The notes beneath the pieces are model-generated. The model saw only the letters and a list, made by a program, of their open reading frames with translations, was not told where the DNA came from and did not search any database. Of a stretch of 64,000 bases of DNA, positions 25,756 through 33,077 are shown piece by piece. Both the position numbers and the translations under genes were made by a program. How positions within the stretch are numbered: position 1 is the stretch's first letter; every line of letters begins with the position of its first letter. Origin of the DNA: Yeosuana aromativorans. GTDB taxonomy: Bacteria; Bacteroidota; Bacteroidia; Flavobacteriales; Flavobacteriaceae. Location: positions 1-64,000 of the forward strand of contig NZ_BMNR01000007.1 in assembly GCF_014646655.1 (NCBI RefSeq). Reading direction: 5' to 3'.

Positions 25756-26199
25756 ATGTCACCAAGTACATATCCAAAAACACATTTTAATCTTGTTTCT
25801 GCTTATAATATGCCAACTCATGGCGAATATAAAACCAATGTTCCATATCTAGATATAATTCCAAATACAAAAAGCCTATCTCAAATTAAAATGACAGAAA
25901 CAGGTTTCGGTTATCATTATGAAATGAAAATACCGGGCTATATTAAAGAGGATTTTAATTTTTATAAGAGTAAAAATGATTTGGTTTTAACAACAGAGAA
26001 ACGAAAAGAGATCAAAACTGATAAAAAAGGAAATGATAATGGCTCAAGTCATTCATATTGTTATGCTTCTGCCTATTTCAAAATAAGTTTTCATTTGCCA
26101 AATAACGTAGATTGTGATGAAATTTTTGTGGACTATAATAATGAAATCTTGAGTTTTGATTTACTTAAATCAAAAAAACAAAATCAGCATAAAACATAG
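25756..26199 (+). CDS. Divergent Hsp20/alpha-crystallin-like protein
   Basis: 147 aa cytoplasmic protein. Residues about 50-140 follow the alpha-crystallin order: FGYHYEMKIPGYIKEDFNF, DLVLTTEKRKE, then an aromatic strand YFKISFHLPNNVDCDEIF and VDYNNEILSFDLLK. The last segment occupies the place of the usual G-V-L-x-I plus I-x-I region but lacks the clear Gly-Val-Leu. The N-terminal 45 residues are unlike typical small heat-shock proteins. It probably acts as a holdase-type chaperone or a derived scaffold. Its operon with envelope proteins suggests stress expression, likely through the upstream Crp/Fnr site. Confidence 0.65.
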   Translation: MSPSTYPKTHFNLVSAYNMPTHGEYKTNVPYLDIIPNTKSLSQIKMTETGFGYHYEMKIPGYIKEDFNFYKSKNDLVLTTEKRKEIKTDKKGNDNGSSHSYCYASAYFKISFHLPNNVDCDEIFVDYNNEILSFDLLKSKKQNQHKT

Positions 26200-26202
26200 A
26201 TT

Positions 26203-26673
26203 ATGAAAAAGGCATTAATTCTTAATTTCCTATTATTCACACTCAACGTAACCAATGCACAAAATGGGTTTCAAGTTATTGAACAAAATGTGCCTTATAA
26301 AAGATTTGCCACAAGCTTTACCACTAACATTATTGGTGAAAACGAAAATTTTGTGATGTATAATTGGCAAAAATTTATTGAAAAACACAAAGGTGTCACC
26401 TATTTGATTTCAAATGCGGAAGGAGATGTTGAGTTTGAAAGTGAACATGTAAGATTTCCACTTTTGGATAACAAATTAGTAACAATACATTCTAGGTTCA
26501 CTCCAAATAGTACAGAAACAGGCGTATTGTTAACATTATGGATCCAAATGAAAGATGGGACCTATTATTCTTCAAAAACAGATGAGCATTCTGCAGATAA
26601 GATTAAAAAATGGTTACTAACGTTTAATGAGCAGTTAATGGGGCCAACCAATTTGGATTTGAATACTAATTAG
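26203..26673 (+). CDS. Secreted protein of unknown function
   Basis: 156 aa with a signal peptide ending VTNAQ. The rest has mixed strands and a C-terminal helix: VPYKRFATSFTTNI, FVMYNWQKFIEKHKGVTYLI, GVLLTLWIQMKDGTYYSS and KIKKWLLTFNEQL. No family or catalytic motif is recognised. It starts 3 bp after the Hsp20-like gene, so it is translated from the same message and is the last gene of that operon. Probably periplasmic. Confidence 0.6.
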   Translation: MKKALILNFLLFTLNVTNAQNGFQVIEQNVPYKRFATSFTTNIIGENENFVMYNWQKFIEKHKGVTYLISNAEGDVEFESEHVRFPLLDNKLVTIHSRFTPNSTETGVLLTLWIQMKDGTYYSSKTDEHSADKIKKWLLTFNEQLMGPTNLDLNTN

Positions 26674-26805
26674 TTCAAAACATTAAGTGTGGGGCAAGAC
26701 TTTTTATGATAATGATTTTTAAGCATATAAACATTTATTCGTAATATAAGACTTACAAAATAGTTTAGTTTTTTAAATTTATCATTAAAAATTTCGACAA
26801 AATGA

Positions 26806-26835
26806 TTGTTTTTTACGATTAATTGCATAAATTTG
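26806..26835 (+). promoter_or_regulatory. Consensus Bacteroidota promoter
   Basis: TTG at 26806-26808, 19 bp, then TAAATTTG at 26828-26835: a full match to TTG-N19-TAnnTTTG. Transcription would begin near 26841, about 20 nt before the ATG at 26861. Confidence 0.7.
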
Positions 26836-26860
26836 TTTTTTAATCCCTTAAGTCTTAGAT

Positions 26861-27307
26861 ATGAAAATAAAGATTATTTTATTAAGTTTCAGTATATTTT
26901 TTGTTACTGGTATTGGTTTTGCCCAAAAAAAGAATGAACCCCAAAGCATAATCAGTGAAGGAGTTGCCATAAAAAAATATCATAATATAGATGAGCTGGA
27001 GCGTATGCAAAAAGGAGAGTTGTTGACACTTTACATAGAACGTATTGAAGCTCTCACCAGGGTATTGCCATACATTGCTTTTGCCACAAAGCCCGGGGTT
27101 ACCATGTCAACTTTAGGAATACCTAATGATAAAGATAATAGAAAGGTTTTGGAAAACCAGTTTGAAGCCACCGACGACTATTTAAAAAGTACTGTGGAAT
27201 TTCAAAAAATAATCTTACCATATTCTGATACTAATAAACTCATAGCAGCCATTTTGTTTTACGAAGAAACCATGAAGTCACTGCACCAGTACAGTGAATT
27301 TCACTAA
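26861..27307 (+). CDS. Secreted helical protein of unknown function
   Basis: 148 aa. Signal peptide to about Ala21 (GIGFAQ). The remainder is mainly helical: DELERMQKGELLTLYIERIE, TRVLPYIAFATKPGVTMSTL, then a helical C-terminus EFQKIILPYSDTNKLIAAIL. No family recognised. It has its own strong promoter (26806-26835) and a perfect-palindrome terminator (27376-27417), so it is a single-gene unit, separate from the preceding stress operon. Probably periplasmic. Confidence 0.6.
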   Translation: MKIKIILLSFSIFFVTGIGFAQKKNEPQSIISEGVAIKKYHNIDELERMQKGELLTLYIERIEALTRVLPYIAFATKPGVTMSTLGIPNDKDNRKVLENQFEATDDYLKSTVEFQKIILPYSDTNKLIAAILFYEETMKSLHQYSEFH

Positions 27308-27375
27308 AACATTTAGCTTTTTAAATTTTAATGTGTTGTATGTCCAATCAAAGAGATATTTTAAATACATAATAT

Positions 27376-27420
27376 AAAGCAACAAAGGAAAACGGTACCG
27401 TTTTCCTTTGTTGCTTTTAA
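27376..27420 (+). terminator. 42-bp perfect palindrome, strong terminator
   Basis: Arms of 21 bp (27376-27396 and 27397-27417) are fully complementary around ACGGTACCGT with no spacer. The left arm begins AAAGCAACAAAGGAAAACGG. It is followed by TTTT-type sequence and preceded by A-rich sequence, so it may act on both strands. It lies 69 bp after the secreted-protein stop. Confidence 0.75.
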
Positions 27421-27561
27421 CAGTATAACAAAATTATTTTTAAAAATTTTTATCCAGAATTTCTATATTAGAAAAAATATGTATTTTAACTTGAAAATAT
27501 TGCATTTCGTCGATTAAATATTTTGATAATTCTTATTGTTTAATGTATTTCATCGAATAAA

Positions 27562-27593
27562 TTGGTATTTTAATAGATTTTTTTTTAGATTTG
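27562..27593 (+). promoter_or_regulatory. Promoter of the beta-helix gene
   Basis: TTG at 27562-27564 and TAGATTTG at 27586-27593, 21 bp apart. The -7 element is a full TAnnTTTG match; the spacing is at the long end. The ATG follows at 27646. The rest of the 27308-27645 gap holds only the palindrome terminator and AT-rich sequence. Confidence 0.55.
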
Positions 27594-27645
27594 AGCTGTA
27601 AAATGACGAAAATTCTTATTTAGATTTTAATATAAATAATTTACT

Positions 27646-28959
27646 ATGAAAAATGCTACTCAAACAGTATTGATATTTCTTCTCTTAATTGGAAATGTCT
27701 TTGCTCAGCAAGAAAAGGGGATTATAGGCGCTAACAATTGGTTGTATAACTGGACAGAGTTTAAACCTAGCTTAGAGGATTACGGTGAGCCAACACAAAT
27801 CTTGGCTGGCAATATCACTGAAGACACAAAACTTGTAAAGAGGAATATTTACTTGTTAATGGGCAGCGTGTTTGTTACCAATAATGCAACCTTAACCATA
27901 GAGCCCGGAACAGTCATAATTGGAGACTATGCCTCAAAAGCTTCATTGACCATTACTAAAGGAGCCTCAATAATAGCAAATGGTTTGGAAACCGATCCTA
28001 TTGTTTTTACATCAAACAGAAGTGTAAAACGTGAAGGTGATTGGGGAGGCATAATAATACTGGGAGATGCTCCTACCAATAAATTTGGAAATGGTTCTGT
28101 AGCTTCTTTTTATCCAGAGCTACCGCCATCGTCTTATGCTTACACCAATTATGGTGGTTCTAACCCCAATAGTAATTCAGGGATTTTAAAATACGTTAGA
28201 ATAGAATATGCCGGAAAACGAATCGAAAGAGGAAATTATTTCAATGGCTTATTATTGGCCAGTGTGGGCAAAGAGACAACTCTTGAAAACATAATGGTAA
28301 GTTATTCTGCAGGTAATTCCTTTGAAATTTGGGGAGGTGAAGTGAATTTAGATAAAGTTGTTTCTTACAGAGCAAGTAGCAATGATTTTGCATTTAATTT
28401 TGGAACCCAATGTGAGCTTAATAATTCACTAGCCGTTAGGTCACCGTATATATCAAGTAGTAGCGGTGCCAGATGTATGCAAATTTTGTCTTACAATAAC
28501 AAACAGGAAGTTGATTTTTCAAAAAAAGGAACCTCCGTTATAGCGAAAAACTTAACCTTGGTAAACAGAAGTGATGATTTAAGTTCAGATATCAAAATGG
28601 GTTTAGTAAAAGAAGCCTTGTTTGTGGGTGAGAATTCTTCGTTAGATATGAACAAAAGCGTTATTTCAGGGTTTAATCCTGCTGTGATTTTGGAAGATGA
28701 CATAGCAATTAGTCAAGAAAATCTTGAGAAGATCAAATTTACAGATATGTATTTCAATAATTGTAATGGAAATATTTTTGTTGAAAACAATTATAACAAT
28801 GAAGATCTAGAAAATTGGTATGGCAATAGTGCTTTTTTTAATGTGTATTCAAAAAGTCAAGATTCTGAAACCTTTATAGAGGTTAAGAATGAAAGACGAC
28901 CAGACTTTAGATTGCGAATTAATAAAATTATTGCCACAAATGATATCAATATGGATTAG
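27646..28959 (+). CDS. Secreted parallel beta-helix protein
   Basis: 437 aa. Signal peptide ending NVFAQ. A repetitive beta-helix pattern runs through the middle: VFVTNNATLTIEPGTVIIG, ASLTITKGASIIANGLE, DPIVFTSNRS, EGDWGGIIILGDAPTN, GILKYVRIEYAG, NIMVSYSAGNSFEIWGG and LDKVVSYRASSNDFAFN. The IEPGTVI and GDWGGI motifs are common in Bacteroidota surface beta-helix proteins. There is no T9SS sorting domain at the C-terminus, unlike many relatives. It has its own promoter and lies 150 bp upstream of sprC. Whether it works with the gliding locus is unknown. Confidence 0.7.
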   Translation: MKNATQTVLIFLLLIGNVFAQQEKGIIGANNWLYNWTEFKPSLEDYGEPTQILAGNITEDTKLVKRNIYLLMGSVFVTNNATLTIEPGTVIIGDYASKASLTITKGASIIANGLETDPIVFTSNRSVKREGDWGGIIILGDAPTNKFGNGSVASFYPELPPSSYAYTNYGGSNPNSNSGILKYVRIEYAGKRIERGNYFNGLLLASVGKETTLENIMVSYSAGNSFEIWGGEVNLDKVVSYRASSNDFAFNFGTQCELNNSLAVRSPYISSSSGARCMQILSYNNKQEVDFSKKGTSVIAKNLTLVNRSDDLSSDIKMGLVKEALFVGENSSLDMNKSVISGFNPAVILEDDIAISQENLEKIKFTDMYFNNCNGNIFVENNYNNEDLENWYGNSAFFNVYSKSQDSETFIEVKNERRPDFRLRINKIIATNDINMD

Positions 28960-29039
28960 AGGAATTTAATACAGCTTTATTGTTGGATGATAATTCCTTA
29001 ATCTTTTTTTGAGGAGTCAATAGTATCCCAAACATTTTA

Positions 29040-29066
29040 GTTCTAACCTAATTTTTAGGTTGGAAC
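29040..29066. promoter_or_regulatory. Hairpin upstream of sprC
   Basis: GTTCTAACCTAA and TTAGGTTGGAAC pair over 12 bp (one G-U) around a TTT loop. No T run follows, so it is either a weak terminator of the beta-helix gene or a leader/operator element 44 bp before sprC. Confidence 0.4.
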
Positions 29067-29109
29067 AAATTTGTTTATAGACGGTTTAATTAATGAAGAA
29101 AAATATTGA

Positions 29110-30549
29110 ATGCGAAACTTTACTTTAAAAAAAATCTGCTTTTTTATTTTTTTAATAATAGCTGAAACTATCCATGCCCAAATAGTTATTAGTACACCAA
29201 CTCTTGGTTTTAGTCAAGCGTGTGCAAGTCCTTCATTTAATACCTATTATACCACATTTACGTTTTCTCCAGATACGGCATTAGGTTCAACAAACCAATT
29301 CATTATTGAGCTATCTGATGAAAACGGAAGTTTTACAAATGCTACTACAATTTACACGTCTGCACAAGGGGCGGTTACAACTTCACCTGCCACATTGGGG
29401 TTTTCAATGCCAACTACAATTGCTGGAGAATCCTTTAAAATCAGAATAAAAAGTACAGACCCTGTTGCAACAAGCACCGGTTCGGTTTCTTTTGCTGCTT
29501 ATTATAAAATTCAGGACACACCTTTTACCATCAACAATTTAGTATCTACTGGTGTTTATTGTTCTGGTGGAAGTTATTTGTTGACTATAGACAACCCTGG
29601 TGATGCCTCAAATGACTCACCTTTGCAGTATTCATCTCTTACTTTTAATTGGTACAAAGAAACCAGTCAAACAACATCCGTTTTTGTGGCTTCAGGGGAA
29701 ACCTTATCTGTAAATCAACCTGGAACTTATTTTGTTGAAACTAATTATGGATCATGTACATCCAATTCCTACTCAAATCGCGTAACGGTTAGCGAAGCGT
29801 CTTCAGGAACCTCAGCTTCTGTTAACTCAAGTCTTGGTAACCCATATTGTTCCAGTCTTGGTGCAACAACTTTAAGTACCATTAATGGGAATAGCTATCA
29901 ATGGTATAAGGATGGAAAGGAAATTTCAGGAGCAACAAACCAAACCTACGTAACCAATGAATCTGGAAATTATACTGTTACAGTTGACTTGGGTAATTGT
30001 AGTACAAATGCATCAATAGATCTTCAAAATACAGATTTTACAAGTAGTATAGATGTTCCGGAAAACAACAGTTTATATGCAGGAGAAACACTGATTGTCA
30101 CAGTAACAACAGATGCAACGAACCCAGAATTTAAATGGTATTTAAATGATGCCATAATTTCTGGTGCTACTTCAAATAGTTATGAAGTGACACAAATTGG
30201 TAACTACAAAGTAGTTGTTAGCCAAACATCAGGATGCCTATCATCCCAAGAGTTTGCTTTTTCAGTAAATGAACCATTTCCAGATGTGGCAAACATCCCT
30301 AATTTAATTAGCCCAAACGGAGACGGCGTTAATGATACTTGGGTGATTCCGCAAGCCTATGTTAGTGGTTCAAATTCAGAAGTGATTATTATGAATTCTC
30401 AAGGCGATGTTGTGCTCAAAACAAATGATTACCAAAACAATTGGCCAGAAGTTGAATTGGATTTTAAAGAAATCAACCCCGTGTATTACTATGTAATAAC
30501 AACCCAAAATAATAAAACAATAAAAGGATCCATAACCGTGGTAAAATAA
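29110..30549 (+). CDS. sprC: SprC-like gliding motility protein with T9SS type B end
   Basis: 479 aa. Signal peptide to about Ala23 (TIHAQ). Ig-like segments follow, including two with the WYKDG and WYLNDA pattern (YQWYKDGKEISGATNQTY, FKWYLNDAIISGATSNSY). A CHU_C domain ends the protein from about residue 396 (PNLISPNGDGVNDTWVI, VIIMNSQGDVVL, VYYYVITT). In Flavobacterium johnsoniae sprC, sprD, sprB and sprF form an operon for surface display of the SprB gliding adhesin; the order here is the same, with sprD starting 1 bp after this stop. The assignment is by position plus domain content. Confidence 0.7.
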   Translation: MRNFTLKKICFFIFLIIAETIHAQIVISTPTLGFSQACASPSFNTYYTTFTFSPDTALGSTNQFIIELSDENGSFTNATTIYTSAQGAVTTSPATLGFSMPTTIAGESFKIRIKSTDPVATSTGSVSFAAYYKIQDTPFTINNLVSTGVYCSGGSYLLTIDNPGDASNDSPLQYSSLTFNWYKETSQTTSVFVASGETLSVNQPGTYFVETNYGSCTSNSYSNRVTVSEASSGTSASVNSSLGNPYCSSLGATTLSTINGNSYQWYKDGKEISGATNQTYVTNESGNYTVTVDLGNCSTNASIDLQNTDFTSSIDVPENNSLYAGETLIVTVTTDATNPEFKWYLNDAIISGATSNSYEVTQIGNYKVVVSQTSGCLSSQEFAFSVNEPFPDVANIPNLISPNGDGVNDTWVIPQAYVSGSNSEVIIMNSQGDVVLKTNDYQNNWPEVELDFKEINPVYYYVITTQNNKTIKGSITVVK

Positions 30550-30550
30550 C

Positions 30551-33004
30551 ATGATAAAACACCTATTACATATAGTTGTATGTTTTTGCTTTGTGCAGCA
30601 ACTCTTTGCTCAAGAAGATGGTGTTGTTGCATTTAGTTTACCCGTTAGAAATTCGTTAACCTTCAATAAATATGTTGTCAATCCAACGTTTAGTTTTGTA
30701 AGAGAGCAAAATAAATATTTGAGTTTTTACAATAAAAGGCAGTGGGTTGAATTTGATGATGCCCCTCAAACATATCTATTTAGTTATGCTGGAAGATTAA
30801 GTGAGAATACGGGTATGGGAATTGGATTGTTCCAACAAAACTATGGTGTACTGACTACTTTTGGAGGCGTATTGAATTTTGCTTATAATACGGTTATTGA
30901 TAGGGATAGTAATCTAACTTTTGGTTTGAATTTGGGTGTTTATAAAAGTGGGTTAAACCAGGGGAAAGTCGTTACAAATTATCCAGACCCATCATTGGAC
31001 AACATTCCTTCCAATTTTTTATTGACCATAAATCCAGGTATAAATTACGGTACAGGTTTTTTTGATTTTGGTGTTGGCATCAATAATTTGGCACTATATA
31101 ATATTATGTCATCCAAGCTTGTTGAAAATAATCCAGAACAAAGTGTGCAAGCACATGTTATGTACACGGGGTACTTATATAGTCGTGGTTTTTTTGATGA
31201 AAGTAAATTTTCCGGTTTAGTACGATCAGAATTCAAAAATGACCAAACAGTGATTTCGGGGGCCGTTATGTTGACCATTCCCAAAGGATTGTGGGTACAG
31301 ACTGGATATAATACCCTCTACGGTATGTCTGCCGGTATAGGATTCAATATTACTACCCAAATTTCAATGGAGTATAATTATGAAAAAGCGATGGGTAATT
31401 TATCAAATTTCGGTACATCGCATGAAATAACCATGGCTTTTAAATTTAAAAACAGATATCGATACGATTACAGTGATGAAGATGAAATGGGCGCATTGAT
31501 ATCACCAGTTAAAAAAGTAAAACCTGTTGAAAAAATAAGGGAAAGTGTTCTTGAAAAAGACAAAGCAAGAAAAGAAGCTATAGCCATAGCAAGAGAAGCT
31601 GCAAAGAATAAATCAGAACAAAATGCACAGGCAAAACAATTAGCTGAAACCCAAGCCAAAGAAGCTGAGCAAACTAGGTTAGAGGCAGAAGCTAAAGCCA
31701 AGGCAGAGGCAGAAGCTAAGGTTAAAGCAAAACAATTAGCGGCAACCAAAGCCAAGGAAGCTGAGCAAGCCCGACTTAGAGCCGAGGCCAAAGCCAAGGC
31801 AGAAGCTGCAGCCATGGCAAAAGCCGAGCAGGAAGCACAAGCAAAATTATTGGCAGCAACAAAAGCAAGGGAAGCTGAGCAAGCTAGATTAGAGGCTGAA
31901 GCCAAAGCCAAGGCAGAAGCTGAGGCTAAGGCTAAAGCAGAACAAGAAGCACAAGCAAAACTATTGGCAGAAACAAAAGCACGGGAAGCTGAACAGGCTA
32001 GATTAGAGGCAGAAGCCAAAGCTAAGGCTGAACAAGAAGCTAAAGCCAAAGAAGCTGAACAAGCCAGACTTGCAGCTGAAACCAATGCTAAAGCAGAAGC
32101 AGCGGCCAAGGCCAAAGAAAACTTAAAACCAATGGATGCTGCAACTAAATCCTTGAATGATTTAGCAAAACAAGCCCAAGCGGATAAAGCAAAACAAGAA
32201 GCATTATTGACAAAACTTGAAGAGACAGTTGCTAATAGAGAACAAGACCTTAAGGATTTAAAAAAAGAAAATGATTTGAGTGAGCAAGGTATTTATACAG
32301 AACCCAAGCCTTTTGTTAGTGTATCAGCACAAAATGCGGCTTTGGAATCTTTAAAAGTCCAAATTGATGATGTTATTAACTCCCAAGATATTAAAATAGT
32401 TAAACTGGAAAATCTCTATAATGAGAGAGTAAAAAATGGTGCTAAAGAACAAGATTCAATAGCTATGATTTACCTGAATGAAATTTTAATACTCAAAAAG
32501 TCACAATCAGAGGCCAAACGTTCAAAAGCAAATTTAGTTTCAGAATTGGAAGAGATTAAAAACCTTACTGAAATAGAAAGAAAACGAAGGATTAAACGTG
32601 CTGCTTATGATAATCAAGAGGTTAGGTACAAAAAAGATATGGCTGCTTTAAATGACATAAAACAAAACACACCACCAAGTTCAGCTCCATTAACAGTTGA
32701 TGATTTTGATTTTGGAGAAGATCTAGGGAATAATATACAGATTGTAAAAGATGTGAAAAATGAGGAAAGCGGATATTATTTGGTCATTGCTGTACATAGT
32801 GATGTTGCAAAACGCGATGACTTTTTAAGAAAAGCCGTATCTGCCGGACAAAAAAATATTAACTTTTTCTTTGATGTCAATACCAGTAAATATTACATCT
32901 ATTATGAAAAATTTGATACGATAGAGGAAGCTAGAAAAGCAATGCAATTGAAAGGAAGTAAACCTTACAATAGTAAAATGTCTATGGTGAAAATAGAAAA
33001 TTAA
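30551..33004 (+). CDS. sprD: SprD-like protein: PorP/SprF barrel, Ala/Lys/Glu coiled coil, SPOR-like end
   Basis: 817 aa. Signal peptide to about Ala20. Residues about 25-300 are a PorP/SprF-type outer-membrane barrel (FNKYVVNPTFSFVREQNKYL, GMGIGLFQQNYGVL, WVQTGYNTLYGMSAGIGF). Residues about 335-535 are a low-complexity helix made of repeated EAEQARLEAEAKAKAEAE units. Residues about 540-700 are further coiled coil. Residues about 733-817 look SPOR-like (GYYLVIAVHSDVAKRDDFLR, YYIYYEKFDTIEEARKAM). In F. johnsoniae SprD supports SprB function. The layout suggests a barrel whose long tail crosses the periplasm towards peptidoglycan. That is inference. Confidence 0.7.
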   Translation: MIKHLLHIVVCFCFVQQLFAQEDGVVAFSLPVRNSLTFNKYVVNPTFSFVREQNKYLSFYNKRQWVEFDDAPQTYLFSYAGRLSENTGMGIGLFQQNYGVLTTFGGVLNFAYNTVIDRDSNLTFGLNLGVYKSGLNQGKVVTNYPDPSLDNIPSNFLLTINPGINYGTGFFDFGVGINNLALYNIMSSKLVENNPEQSVQAHVMYTGYLYSRGFFDESKFSGLVRSEFKNDQTVISGAVMLTIPKGLWVQTGYNTLYGMSAGIGFNITTQISMEYNYEKAMGNLSNFGTSHEITMAFKFKNRYRYDYSDEDEMGALISPVKKVKPVEKIRESVLEKDKARKEAIAIAREAAKNKSEQNAQAKQLAETQAKEAEQTRLEAEAKAKAEAEAKVKAKQLAATKAKEAEQARLRAEAKAKAEAAAMAKAEQEAQAKLLAATKAREAEQARLEAEAKAKAEAEAKAKAEQEAQAKLLAETKAREAEQARLEAEAKAKAEQEAKAKEAEQARLAAETNAKAEAAAKAKENLKPMDAATKSLNDLAKQAQADKAKQEALLTKLEETVANREQDLKDLKKENDLSEQGIYTEPKPFVSVSAQNAALESLKVQIDDVINSQDIKIVKLENLYNERVKNGAKEQDSIAMIYLNEILILKKSQSEAKRSKANLVSELEEIKNLTEIERKRRIKRAAYDNQEVRYKKDMAALNDIKQNTPPSSAPLTVDDFDFGEDLGNNIQIVKDVKNEESGYYLVIAVHSDVAKRDDFLRKAVSAGQKNINFFFDVNTSKYYIYYEKFDTIEEARKAMQLKGSKPYNSKMSMVKIEN
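31661..32110 (+). repeat. In-frame DNA repeats in the sprD coiled coil
   Basis: The unit beginning GAAGCTGAGCAAGCTAGATT recurs at 31661, 31757, 31871, 31985 and 32051, giving steps of 96, 114, 114 and 66 bp, all multiples of three. Copies are very similar in DNA, so slippage or recombination could change the coil length without frameshift. The antisense frame across it is a low-complexity artefact. Confidence 0.75.
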
Positions 33005-33077
33005 AAATAGAATAGTTACAATGTTTATTTTTAAGCTGTTGCCCCGTTTGAAAATGAACTATTAAATATAGACCATC

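Noticed and set aside
31468-32115. Long minus-strand frame of 215 codons, Ala/Ser/Leu-rich
   Set aside because: It is the complement of the repetitive Ala/Lys/Glu coiled coil in sprD; the repeat removes stops from the opposite strand. No start context or protein-like order.
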